Position numbers and translations under genes: made by a program
NCBI GenBank assembly: GCA_963920705.1
Contig: OY987226.1
Span: forward strand, 31,981,686-32,045,685
DNA from: Odiellus spinosus
Taxonomy: Eukaryota; Arthropoda; Arachnida; Opiliones; Phalangiidae
Direction of reading: 5' to 3'
Length of the DNA: 64,000 bases
Part shown: in pieces, positions 31,201 through 40,795 of the stretch
Layout of the letters: each line of letters starts with the position of its first letter
Numbering within the stretch: position 1 is the stretch's first letter
Notes under the pieces: model-generated
What the model was told of the DNA's origin: nothing
Database searches by the model: none
Seen by the model: only the letters and a program-made list of their open reading frames with translations

Positions 31201-31553
31201 CGAGCGAGTGTCAATTTTAAAATAAAAACCAATTCGCAAGTTCACGGGGTTAATTTTAATCGTAACTACGCGGAATAATTCGGAGTATTTGCCGGGTGTG
31301 ATATGTTACGAACGCTTAAGTTAATAGGCAGTTAGAATATGATTAAAATAGCTTATCGGCCCGCGTGCCCTAAGCCTTGTTCCGGTTTCCATTCGCGAGA
31401 GAAACCGAAATAAGCGAATAATGGACTAGGCCTCTAAACCCTAAAACGCTTCCCGCGTTAATGGAAAATCACTAAATTGGAGTAGGCGAAACAATTTGCC
31501 GCGATGATAATAATAATAATAATAATAATTTTGATATAACATTTTTAACTCAC
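28232..31553. other. Intronic, no gene recognised
   Basis: Contains C runs at 28677-28690 and 29602-29615, an (ATA)n tract at 31504-31529, and a GCCATCATGAAGGC...GCCAAGATGGC small inverted repeat near 29191-29223. Open frames of 60-80 codons have no domain. Confidence 0.45.
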
Positions 31554-31556
31554 CAT
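31554..31556 (-). CDS. Cam: Favoured calmodulin exon 1 start codon
   Basis: On the minus strand GGCCATG is followed directly by GTGAGT, a strong donor. The exon therefore ends exactly after the start codon, the layout required by exon 2. The start context is good (G at -3, G at +4 across the junction as in exon 2). No ATG occurs on the minus strand for about 300 nt upstream, consistent with a 5' UTR, and a CpG-rich block with CCAAT and a CRE-like site follows. Confidence 0.55.
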
Positions 31557-31859
31557 GGCCAAGGAACTTGTAGCGCTATCCTACGTGAAGGTCTGATGTC
31601 GCAAAAGTAAATGCTAGAATAGCCGGATTAGGAGAATCGAAAGCCTGCGCTTAAAGGTAAAGGCCGTTGTATCAATCCACGGAAATGAAAAACCGTTAAG
31701 AGTTTAAGGAGTTAGCTCTCAAAATATGAAATACCGAGTTTAACGCGACAGTGAGTGGTCAAGGAATTCTCGACGGGTAGAAAAATATTTTTTTTTTAGG
31801 AGCTAAGGTAGAAATTGTACGCCGGCAAAATAACAGCTCTATGTTTCGACGCGTAAACT

Positions 31860-32120
31860 TCCCCCGGTGCTAGTTGGGTACTGCGCCTCCCGTTTACCGG
31901 CCGTTAGCGCGGGAAACGTTGCGCCGAATTTCTCTTCCGCGATCGCTGATTGGCAGAGATAGACCCGCAATGCGTCAGGAGCTCTAGACTCGTTGCGGGT
32001 TTCTCTCATACCGCGTACGCGTGGCCGTCATGCGAGCTGTGTCCAATAGCTCCTCTCGAGAGCCCCTATTTGCGTCACGCGGAGAAACGTTGGATTACAC
32101 CGCTCCCGCAGCTTCGCTCG
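31860..32120. promoter_or_regulatory. CpG-rich promoter-like block, possibly bidirectional
   Basis: CG-rich relative to the flanks. It contains a CCAAT box on the minus strand (31949-31953), one on the plus strand (32043-32047) and a CRE-like TGCGTCA (32071-32077). It sits 0.3-0.55 kb upstream of the favoured calmodulin ATG and 0.2 kb upstream of a plus-strand gene candidate. Confidence 0.45.
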
Positions 32121-32305
32121 TTAGCCTAGGCCTATTCCGTTTTACCTTCGATATTCGATATTTCTTGCGCAATCATCGTACTACCCGGACATAGTAGGCC
32201 GGGAACTAAGAAAAAATCGCGGGGTCAAAAAATCAAATTATAATACGTGAATCGCGATTTTTAATGGGGAAAAAAAAAGAAAATATTTTGAGCGCTATAA
32301 AGTTA

Positions 32306-32671
32306 ATGATGTAAGAATCATCTTACGCATGGTTTATCACCTAGTTTTTTCGTAAATGTGCTCGTTCTTTCTTAATTTTTGTAATTTTTTACTAAAAATC
32401 TGTTTTGTAACCCGTCTTTAGGGCATTTTTAATCCAGTTTAAGGATAGATCATTTTTGGAGGAATTTGAGACTAAAAAGCAACCTTGTTCCGCTGCTGGA
32501 AATAAGAATAACTCTATAGGAAATTTAATCCCGTATATTTTTCGAACGCTACATATATTGGCTCTAGTTTCAGTAGTGCTTGGATTAGTGGTTTATTCTG
32601 GATGTGGGACACAAATAACAACCCATTTGAATCGCCTTAGACGCGACGCAATATTACTCGGAAAGGTTTGA
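32306..32671 (+). CDS. Candidate small membrane protein gene, two exons
   Basis: Not recognised. ATGAT (32306-32310) ends at a strong donor GTAAGA. A 111-nt intron with a good pyrimidine tract ends CTTTAG (32421), and the exon resumes in phase with GGCATTTTTAATCCAG. The predicted product starts MMAFLIQFKDRSFLEEFE, has an N-terminal ~45-residue polar part, one strong hydrophobic segment (TLHILALVSVVLGLVVYS), then a basic stretch THLNRLRRDA. The frame stops at 32669-32671 (84 residues), or it may splice on from 32665 at a weaker donor GTTTGA. It faces away from calmodulin across the CpG-rich block. I cannot name a family. It could be the 5' end of a larger gene or a chance frame. Confidence 0.35.
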
Positions 32672-33170
32672 TTACAATTACTAGGTAAAGTAATCAATTA
32701 CCCGATTACTTTCAAGTTTAATACGGCTGCTAATAATGGAAAAAAGATAAAAGAGTAACGCCGTAAGGATTATAAGCCCACGCGAGTAATCGTGAAAGGA
32801 CTTCGTGAACCAATTACCGGATTTTGGGGATTAATTTTGAAAGTAATTTATTACTCGTAATCGGATCCGTCCAGTACTTTTGCAAATTTTTTTAATTTTC
32901 TGCCATATTCGCGGCTCTCCGGCCTGATAACCGCTATCTCCCTCTAAAAGTATATGACAGCCTGTCAAGGCGCTCTCAGTGGTCTTATAATTCCTATAAA
33001 ATCCTATATTTTCAAACTTATCCAATGTTTCCATGAAATATCATTGAAAGTCCTATAATTTTGAGTTCATAGATATTATGCAATCAAAAAATATCGCTGC
33101 GCATTCAAAAACTTGACGTATTAACAAAGTTCAATATCAAAACAAATTCAATTAAGAAACGTCTATCACT
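32672..33170. other. No gene recognised
   Basis: AT-rich; ATTACTNNTAATCG-like strings near 32695-32865 suggest a degenerate inverted element. Confidence 0.4.
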
Positions 33171-33262
33171 TTTGCCAAATCCAATTAATAAGTTGCACAC
33201 GATTTCCAGTCTCTGCTAAAGCCAATTAATAAGTTGCACACGATTTCCTGTCCCTGCCAAAG
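33171..33262. repeat. 41-bp repeat, two copies, inverted
   Basis: Two copies of the 41-bp unit that makes up the 33741-34314 array, in the opposite orientation (AATTAATAAGTTGCACACGA). Confidence 0.85.
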
Positions 33263-33452
33263 ACAATAATTTCCATAAGATTACCAATCCCTAACTCCAA
33301 ATTCTAACTTCTAAACCAATTCAATCAATTCAAATATCCGAAGTCTGAAGTTCCTGTAAATAAACTTAACCACCTTTGGTATAGAATTTGGAGAAGTCAC
33401 GGATTTCACACTTTCGAGTTCTTTATTGTTATTTCGCATCAAGCCCTCCTGA

Positions 33453-33721
33453 TTTTATCAAAGCCAGTGCGCCCTTACGAAGCAGTAGGGGACTTTAGCT
33501 CGTATAGGACTGTAAAGTTTTTGTCGATAGGTGGCGGGATCATTCAACGATTTGCGGACGCTTCTTTACCGTTACCGTGGCAACCCGACGTAGGAGATGT
33601 TACTGCTTCGGGTTGCCACGGTAACGGGAGAAACGCGTCTGCAAAATCTTTGGTTAATCGCGCCTCTGTAGTGTAAAATTGGCGAACTAGATTTCCAGCT
33701 TTGGAATTTTTTTTGATAAAA
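33453..33721. mobile_element. MITE family K, copy 1
   Basis: Left end TTTATCAAAGCCAGTGC; the right end is degenerate (TTTGATAAA). The interior has a perfect inverted repeat around GGTTGCCACGGTAACGG. Copy 2 is at 36881-37158. Confidence 0.75.
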
Positions 33722-33740
33722 TGTAGCAGGCGTTCGTATA

Positions 33741-34314
33741 GAGACTAGAAATCGTGTGCAACCTATTAATTGGCTTTGGCAGTTGCTGGAAATCGTGTGC
33801 AACTTATTAATTGGCTTTGGCAGGGACTGGAAGTCGTGTGCAACTTATTAATTGGCTTTGGCAGGAACTGGAAGTCGTATGCAACTTATAAATTGGCTTT
33901 GGCAGAGACTGAAAATCGTGTAAAACCTATTTATTGGCTTTGGCAAAGACTGGAAATCGTGTGCAACTTGTTAATTGACTTTGGCAGGGACTGTAAGTCG
34001 TGTGCAACTTATTAATTGGCTTTAGCAGGGACTGGAGGTCGTGTGCAACTTATAAATTGGCTGTGGCAGAGACTGAAAATCGTGTAAAACCTATTTATTG
34101 GCTTTGACAAAGACTGGAAATCGTGTGCAACTTGTTAATTGACTTTGGCAGGGACTGTAAGTCGTGTGCAACTTATTAATTGGCTTTAGCAGGGACTGGA
34201 GGTCGTGTGCAACTTATAAATTGGCTTTGGCAGAGACTGAAAATCATGTTAAACCTATTTATTGGCTTTGGCAGGGACAGGAAATCGTGTGAACCTTATT
34301 AATTGGCTTTGGCA
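33741..34314. repeat. 41-bp minisatellite, about 14 copies
   Basis: Unit contains GAAATCGTGTGCAACTTATT and AATTGGCTTTGGCAGRGACTG. A two-unit block is itself repeated (33920-34060 vs 34080-34220). Confidence 0.92.
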
Positions 34315-34489
34315 TACACCATATTCAAAATTTTATACTTCTGGGTTGACGCGTTTTTAAGAAACTTCAAAGTGAAAATTTCAAAAATATTTAGATAATT
34401 GTTTTCGATATACGACGTAGTTTATTTCTGGAACGTAATTATCGATAATTTTCATACGAAAAGTATCACTTTCTGGATTAAGTTCTACA

Positions 34490-34765
34490 ATAAGCCTAAT
34501 AATTCACCCGTAAGTTCCAAACGAGGGTCGTTTTAGCGCTAAACTAATGACTGGCCAATCTCGCGACTCAAATCCATCTAGTGGTGGTTGCTTGAAACTC
34601 TCTCAATGCATGCTAAGACATCCCGTTTCCTGTCAAGAGGAACGAGGTGGGTTAGGGGGTAGGGAGAATTAACTTCAAATTTCGATCTCTCTCTCCCGTA
34701 TATTGGTGAACACGAAGGGCTCTATGGGGAACTCAAACTTACGGATGAAGAAGTAATAGGCTTAT
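34490..34765. mobile_element. MITE family L, copy 1
   Basis: Inverted ends TAAGCCTAATAATTCACCC / complement of TAATAGGCTTA. Copy 2 at 42375-42669 matches throughout the interior (GACTGGCCAATCTCGCGACT; CACGAAGGGCTCTATGGGGA). Confidence 0.85.
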
Positions 34766-34902
34766 GGTTCTACGAGAATGAGTGTGCGAAAGAAATCTTA
34801 TCACTTGTGGCAGAACGCGGGATAACCAACTGTACGCTTTACAGTAGGTACGCGACCATAGTGATGAAATTGTGTTGAAAAAATGACGATTTTTATCTTT
34901 AA

Positions 34903-35772
34903 AGGGAGAATGCAACCTAAAAGCCACTAGCCAAAAATTTACGAACAAATATTAAACTAGAAATAAATTTAAAACTTTCCCGGAAAATAGGTTTGGCGGG
35001 ATTCGTGGAGATCCTGATTTCTTCGCGTATAAGGTCTAGCGACCAATCGAACGCGATTGTAAGTCTCGTGGAGATTTCGAGTGAACGACTGGCCTTCGCT
35101 CATTGGTCGCTAGACCTTACACGGAGGCAATTTGGGATCTCCATGAATATAGCTAAGCCTATTTTGATGGTAAGTTTTAAATTTATTTCTAGTTTAATAT
35201 ATGTTTCGTAAACTTTTTATCGGTGGATTAGTCCTATCATAGGCGGATTATTTTCTCTAAGTAACCAAAACGCTATGCTACCTTTGACAACAGTCGTTGT
35301 CGGACTGGGTTTTGCAGCCCTTCACAAATTGCCCTATACCGTGTATCACCTTAACTTCATTCTGAAGTTATACTGTCGAACCTAATGTTTCTTTAATCTT
35401 CTATGGTATGTTTCAGGTTTGAAACGTATCTCTGGCGCACGAGAGAGAGAGAACTTTTGGGGGAAAACTCCCTATGACTCCACGATTCCTCCCCCCAAAA
35501 AATCTATACCATGCCTCTGCGGTTCTAATTTTTTTATTAGGCCCGGATTGGGCCAGTTTTCTTTAGTTGCTCTCTTGATCGCTAGCTGGCACTTCAACCG
35601 AAATATTTTCAAAAACTTTCTCTCGTGTTTTCTCTCTACACAAGCTCTGATGTCATGAGACCCGACTGGGACTAGCAATCTGGTTACTTAGAGAAATAAT
35701 CCGCTTATGGTCCTATTTAAACGATAATGAATCGATAAAAAAAAACACTCGTTATTAGGTTACACTCTCCCT
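34903..35772. mobile_element. Family M fold-back element (TTAA target), copy 1, with nested insert
   Basis: Ends AGGGAGAATG / CTCTCCCT flanked by TTAA on both sides (34899-34902 and 35773-35776), the target signature of piggyBac-type elements. The arms pair across most of the element. A second element (35238-35709) has inserted in the right half. Confidence 0.85.
35238..35709. mobile_element. Nested element family N (472 bp)
   Basis: Inverted ends starting CATAGGCGGATTATTT and ending AAATAATCCGCTTATG, with a 7-bp target duplication GTCCTAT (35231-35237 and 35710-35716), inserted inside a family M copy. The CTAAGTAACCA part of the repeat is also paired. Open frames inside are shadows. Confidence 0.85.
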
Positions 35773-36001
35773 TTAAGAAAATGATACCCAATTTCTTGTT
35801 GGCGTTCTTGAAAAACCCGTGGCAGCCTCACTTTAAAATCTCTTCATTTGATTCAAGCGCCATTTCAAAAACTAAATTCCTAAAAATCTGAAATTTCGTC
35901 CAACCGAATCTCGCAACTTTTATAATTAAACGCGAATTGACACGTAACCTTGGCGAGTTTCAATAAAGTTTAACGCATTTATGAACAGTCCAAGTCGTTA
36001 A

Positions 36002-36479
36002 AGGGAGAATGAAAGGCCGAAACAACCTATTTTTAATCGATTAAGAATGCTAAAATAATGAGAAAAACAATAATATAAATCACCAAAAATATTTCGTTAT
36101 TTTAAAATCAATTTCAAAGTTCTAATGCTAAGCCTTGGCTGCCTAGCTCGGTGAACTAAACTAGCACGACCTGTATTTTTTTTTAATATTCGCGGCTGTT
36201 CTTGTCGCCAATCACGAGCAAGTACGCGTACTTTATAAAATACGCGTACTCGCTCGTGATTGGCGACTAGATCAGTCGGGAATATTTAAAAACATACGGC
36301 TCGTGCTTGCCTAGTTCGCCGAGCTAGGCAGCCAAGGCTTAGCATCCGCAAGTTTCGGAACTTTGGAAATTGATTATAAAATAACGAAATATTTTTGGTG
36401 AGTTATAATATTGTTTTTCTCATTATTTTAGTATTCTTAATCGATTAAAAATAGGTTGTTTTGAACTTTCATTCTCCCT
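36002..36479. mobile_element. Family M fold-back element, copy 2 (478-bp palindrome)
   Basis: Ends AGGGAGAATGAAAGGCC.. / ..TTCATTCTCCCT, flanked by TTAA at 35998-36001 and 36480-36483. The whole element is one near-perfect inverted repeat with an apex around TACGCGTACTTTATAAAATA. Copy 4 at 63125-63573 belongs to the same subfamily. Confidence 0.92.
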
Positions 36480-36677
36480 TTAAGAGCGTGTTAACCCTAT
36501 TATGAAATGGAGGGTGAAGATGAAAATGATTTCATTTCTTTATCGATTCAACTATTAAAAAAAAGATGGTCTAGGTGGGGCCACGGTAGTTACGCGACGT
36601 GCGGACTTGTTTTCGCGGTTAACGTCGTAATTAAAACCTCTGCTAAAGTTTCGCGTTGTGAAAAAAATACACTCCAT

Positions 36678-36880
36678 GATGACGTCTGGCTCTCTCTTTA
36701 TTGTCTATCATCCATGATTTTACGATTAGCTCCCTCTTTATTGTCTATAATCCATGATTTTACGATTAGCTCTCTCTTTATTGTCCCTAATTCATGAATT
36801 TACGTCTGGCTCTCCCTTTATTATTACTCCAGGATTAAACGTCTGGTTCTCCTTTTAATATTACTCCATGATTACTCCAA
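36678..36880. repeat. ~40-bp tandem repeat, about five copies
   Basis: Unit GGCTCTCTCTTTATTGTCTA plus ATCCATGATTTTACGA; it abuts MITE family K copy 2. Confidence 0.8.
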
Positions 36881-37158
36881 TTTATCAAAGCCAGTGCACC
36901 CTCCTGGGAGAGGACTTTACCTTGCACGGGATTGTCATTTTTTCTCGGTAGGTGGTGGGATCATTCAGCGATTTTTTCGGACGCGTCTCACGGTCTCACT
37001 CTTTCCAGTGGCAACCCGACGTAGGAGAAGTTACTACGGGTAACCGGAGTGACGCGTCTGCAAAATCTTTGGTTAATCGCGAATCTATAGTGGAAAATTG
37101 GCGAACTAAATTTCCTCCTAATGAATTATTTGTTTCAGCGTGCACTGGCTTTGATAAA
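36881..37158. mobile_element. MITE family K, copy 2 (278 bp)
   Basis: Well-preserved inverted ends TTTATCAAAGCCAGTGCAC / GTGCACTGGCTTTGATAAA. The interior matches copy 1 (GTGGCAACCCGACGTAGGAG; GCGTCTGCAAAATCTTTGGT). Confidence 0.88.
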
Positions 37159-37381
37159 AATATAGGCTGCGTTGCGCGAGCAATCTCTATCTATTTTTGC
37201 AGCGAAAAATATTTGTTTCCGACAGCGAAAAATATTTTAGTTTTTGCCGCGGAAAATGATTAAGATGGTTAATTTACAGACCCCGAAAAAGGTTTTTTCT
37301 TTAGCTTGGCAAAAAGTGCATGGTGAAAAGTAGGTTTAAAGCTGTCATTTTTTATATAAATAAAATTTTTATTCTCATTAT

Positions 37382-37717
37382 CAGAAGCCGATGAAACCCT
37401 CCTTTGAAGTATACTACTCTAATGTTCCATATAGCCCTCCTCTCTGTATAGGTAAAATTCCCAATTTTACGAGATCAGAGGGGTCCTACTTCATACCCCC
37501 TGTCTACGGAAAATTCTAAATTCTCTCTCTCCACAAACGACGACGTTTTTTGACGAACTCCAAGGCTGCTAGAGATATTCGCTGGACGAACTCCCGCTCC
37601 GAAAATATCTACCGTTAGGAGGCGTACGAATCGCGCTTTTGGAAACTAACCCATACAGAGAGGGGTAGACAAGACCCGGGAGTAATAGACTTCAAAGGAG
37701 GGTTTCATCGGCTTCTG
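37382..37717. mobile_element. MITE family A, copy 3 (336 bp)
   Basis: Ends CAGAAGCCGATGAAACCC and complement, with 7-bp target duplication TCATTAT (37375-37381 and 37718-37724). Confidence 0.92.
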
Positions 37718-37724
37718 TCATTAT

Positions 37725-38967
37725 TTTTAAGGCTATTAGCAAATTTATATCAGCGCCTTGAAGACGTTTCGGAGTGTATCGATTAATGGAGTTTTCCATT
37801 GGGCTACTCTGAGCACTCGGGAGTGCTCTGAATATATTTTTGAAAATAGAGTACTTTCGAGATGGAGTAACATCTTCCATTGGACCATTCGCTCTCTCGC
37901 GGAGCACTTTGAGCTGATCTAGTTTCAGAGACGGAGTAATGATTTCGGAGCACTCTGATCTTCAATGGAGGGTAGAAGTAATGAACAACCGGCAATTACG
38001 TGCCGCTGCGAGAAAAGCGTGACTATGGTGTTGATTTTATAATTCTAAGACTTTGTTTATTTGTGAGTGTCCCCTTTCATTGCATATTGAAATTTATAAA
38101 CTGACCCCCAACACGCTCCTCGAGAAAAACCACCTAAAACGGTAACGCGGGCCCGGACAATTTCTACCTCTACATTCGTGAAGAACGGGGCAAGACCCCC
38201 TATTTAGTTACCCCTTCTTTGGAATGTATTTACTTTCAAAGCTTTGTACCCCAAACCAGAGGCGTAAGAGATAGAAAACAAGTTGGGAAACCAAAATATT
38301 ACCTCCCCGACAACGTTAACCTAACCCTACTTTAAATAAAACATGGACGTATGTAAAGAATTAGGAGTGAGTATATGAACCAGGGTGCTTTCGATTGCCA
38401 GTATGTTATTTCCCCTCTATTTTACAGTGTACAACAATTTTCTCACTGTACTCAGAGTACTCAAATTTCCCATAACCTTGTTTTATGTCAGGTCGTAGGA
38501 TGAGTACTGACACACACAATGAAATGTTTATTTTAAATGTAAATAAGTGATTACAAATTCTAGCAATATAAATAAAAAATCGGTATCATTAGGCTGTACT
38601 GCGCAATTATCTTTTGTGATTTTTCTAATTTGATTGATAATCTTAGCCATAAAATTTGTAAACTCCATGCTCTTACCAGCTGATCAGACTGACGAAGGCC
38701 TTTTGAGATCGAAAGATTTCTCGAACAGTTACTCTTTTTGTTTATAAAACTCCTTATTTACCAGCGTTCTTCCATTAAAAAAATGATCAAATCGTACGAA
38801 TGTCTCGATGTAGTTCGCTTACTATATTTTGTCGTAAAAATTAATAGTTGGAATTATAAAACTTCGTCCCAACCTTGAAAAAAGGCAACATCTTTCACAG
38901 AAAGAGCTCCTTTTGTTGGTCTCAAGGCTATCCTATACTTCGACACTACCTTGAAGAAGGCAACATC
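37725..38967. other. No gene recognised
   Basis: Includes a stretch (37770-37975) rich in GGAGCACTCTGA/GAGTACT strings and gene-free AT-rich sequence. No domains in the short open frames. Confidence 0.45.
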
Positions 38968-38971
38968 TTAA

Positions 38972-39164
38972 AGCAACTGGCGGCTCTGGAAGAGCCCCTG
39001 TGAAAGTCTCTTCCCTGATGCACGCCAAATATGCCTTACCAAAGGCAGGAGCCAATGGGACCCACATACACTTATAAATCCCTCCCTCCTGCCTTTGGTA
39101 AGGTAAATTAATTGTGTAGCAGAAAAGCAGGAATTTAGGAGAAACTCTAGAGACGCCAGTTGCT
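38972..39164. mobile_element. Small TTAA-flanked inverted-repeat element
   Basis: 11-bp ends AGCAACTGGCG / CGCCAGTTGCT flanked by TTAA (38968-38971 and 39165-39168). Inside is a perfect 18-bp-arm hairpin (39034-39051 with 39086-39103, CCTTACCAAAGGCAGGAG). Confidence 0.6.
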
Positions 39165-39289
39165 TTAAATAGAAACAGGTGCTTTTTAACGGCTATTTTG
39201 GTGGTTCCGAGGTTATTTTATAATACCAACTAATGTATCATTGATTTTTCGGCTCGGCACGAAGATAATTGTTTGATTCAAACTCGCGT

Positions 39290-40721
39290 GTTAGGAACTC
39301 TTCCGAATGGTCCAAACAACGACGCGCGTATTCTCAACCATGCGGTCAAAACTAGAGACTGAACGAGATTTCCGTGACTCCAACACCATGCTTTCAGATC
39401 TCGGAGTAAACTTGCAAATGCCGTCATTTCTGTCTAAAGGTGAAAAGCAAGTTGGCACTGACGAAGTAAATCTTTTAAGGAACTTGTCGTTCCTAAGATG
39501 GCCCGTTGAAGTCAGAAATGGCCACCTGCAAAGTATCTTCAAGTTTTTTAAACACCGGACGTCCCGATGATACCCTATGCCACAGAACTTCTCTACGTCT
39601 GCGCTTCCCTAATTAACGCGTACCATCCAGAATTGAACATTAAAGGTCAGTGGGAAAGAGTGGTGGAAAAAATGGAAGCCACCTAGCACCTGTGGTAAAT
39701 CCCCTAAAAGAACTTGCTGAACGTCAAGGGATCTCGCGTAAACCTTCTCAATGGAAGAAACTGAACGACATTAACTTAGAAGACTTCCCGGTCCTTAGCG
39801 AGGAACCTGTTCAGGGTATTGTTTTGAATGATTTTAAATGCAGACGCGCCGAGTCCTACGTCGCCTTAACAACTCAGTTGGAGATTTATATAGCGCTGTA
39901 CCGTTTGCACACACCAGCGCTATATCCGCCGTCATATCATCACCGCGTCCAGGACCGAGAAGGTCGATACCAGCAAAACCCCATCCCAGGAAAGAGGTCA
40001 GCAAAGTACAGAGCGAACCAACCAAACCCATAATGAGCTTGACTGTCGTCCTCGACTCGGTGAGGCTTTGGTAACATAAGACCTAGGGAGTCGACAGCGG
40101 AGAGCTCCTTCGACACTAATGCACCATCCACCCCAGAACTCTACCCAATCAAAGCCTGAGCCCGAGCCGCACCCACAAAGAGGAGCATTCCAATTTAAGA
40201 CAGAGCACAGCCCGCAGAGAAGTTTCACCCGCTCCACGGCTAGACGTTGTCCGGAATTGCAGGATGCGCCTCAACTCAGTAGAAAGGGAGTGTGTCACTC
40301 TTCGTCATGAGTCCTTTAGGCCTAGGAGCTCAGCTCAACCCCCCACCACGAGAAGGTGGTGACACGCGGGGGGGGGGGGGTCGCCTTAACAACTGAGAAA
40401 ACGGGGTCGTTTGACGTTGAATTGTGCAAAGTGGAACATGACCTCTTGCGTGTACGTGTCCGAAGTCAATTTTCATCGGCGGCTGTTCATCAAGCCCTTA
40501 TTCGATACGTGCCAAATGGAATTGGATTAGACACGATCTCGCAATGGTATTGCAATTGTAAAAGGGATGCCTTAACTGTGGGTACTTGTGCTCACGTTTG
40601 TAGCCTCATCTGGTACCTTGGTTATCGACGCCACGAGGAGCGTGGAAACTGGTATCAATCTAAATTGCGCCAAGTATGCGAAGATGCAGCCCAAGTAGAC
40701 GATTTACCCAACATAGTTTAA
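39290..40721 (+). pseudogene. DDE transposase-like gene with SWIM zinc finger, broken
   Basis: Relic of a transposase-derived gene. The reading frame moves through three frames: GPNNDA region (39300-39360, frame 3); RDFRDS...MPSFLSKGEKQ...RWPVEVRNG (39355-39565, frame 1); IPYATELLYVCASLINAYHP (39567-39683, frame 3); then NPLKELAERQG...WKKLND (39686-39874, frame 2). The order DRGFRD-like, MPxFLxKGxKQ and RWxVExxNG is that of the catalytic half of a DDE nuclease family. The C-terminal part (40395-40721) holds a SWIM finger CNCKRDALTVGTCAH (40551-40595; CxC-x9-CxH) followed by SLIWYLGYRRH. A 505-bp retroposon sits at 39875-40379; without it the frame runs on. AATAAA at 40784 follows the stop. 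At least two frameshifts plus the insertion make it inactive. Confidence 0.65.
39875..40379 (-). mobile_element. SINE-like retroposon in the DDE/SWIM gene
   Basis: 505-bp insert bounded by a perfect 15-bp target duplication GTCGCCTTAACAACT (39860-39874 and 40380-40394). In minus orientation it starts with a C run (complement of 13 G) and CGTGTCACCACCTTCTCG, and ends with AGCGCTATATAAATC. An inverted pair TATATAGCGCTG/CAGCGCTATAT lies near that end (39887-39926). Length, long target duplication and a terminal AGCGCTATATAAAT string suit a composite SINE. I did not find a convincing pol III A/B box pair, so the class is inferred. Confidence 0.65.
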
Positions 40722-40795
40722 ATATTTGTGTAACTTTTGTAAAAACCTGTTACCAGACATTACCTGATATTGTAAGTGTTATAAATAAAAGACAG

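Larger units (their letters stand above)
12277..31553 (-). other. Proposed calmodulin intron 1 (19.3 kb)
   Basis: If the start codon is the ATG at 31554-31556, this is one long first intron. No other gene is recognisable in it. It consists of minisatellites, simple repeats and at least ten MITE insertions, several nested or in inverted pairs. Long first introns are common in animal calmodulin genes. If the alternative start at 12594-12596 is used, most of this is intergenic. Confidence 0.5.

Noticed and set aside
32290..32305. TATAAA at 32296 as a TATA box for the plus-strand gene candidate
   Set aside because: It lies only about ten bases before the proposed ATG, too close to act as its TATA box.
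39834..40310. Several 60-79 codon frames on both strands
   Set aside because: All lie within the retroposon inserted in the DDE/SWIM gene and have no domain.
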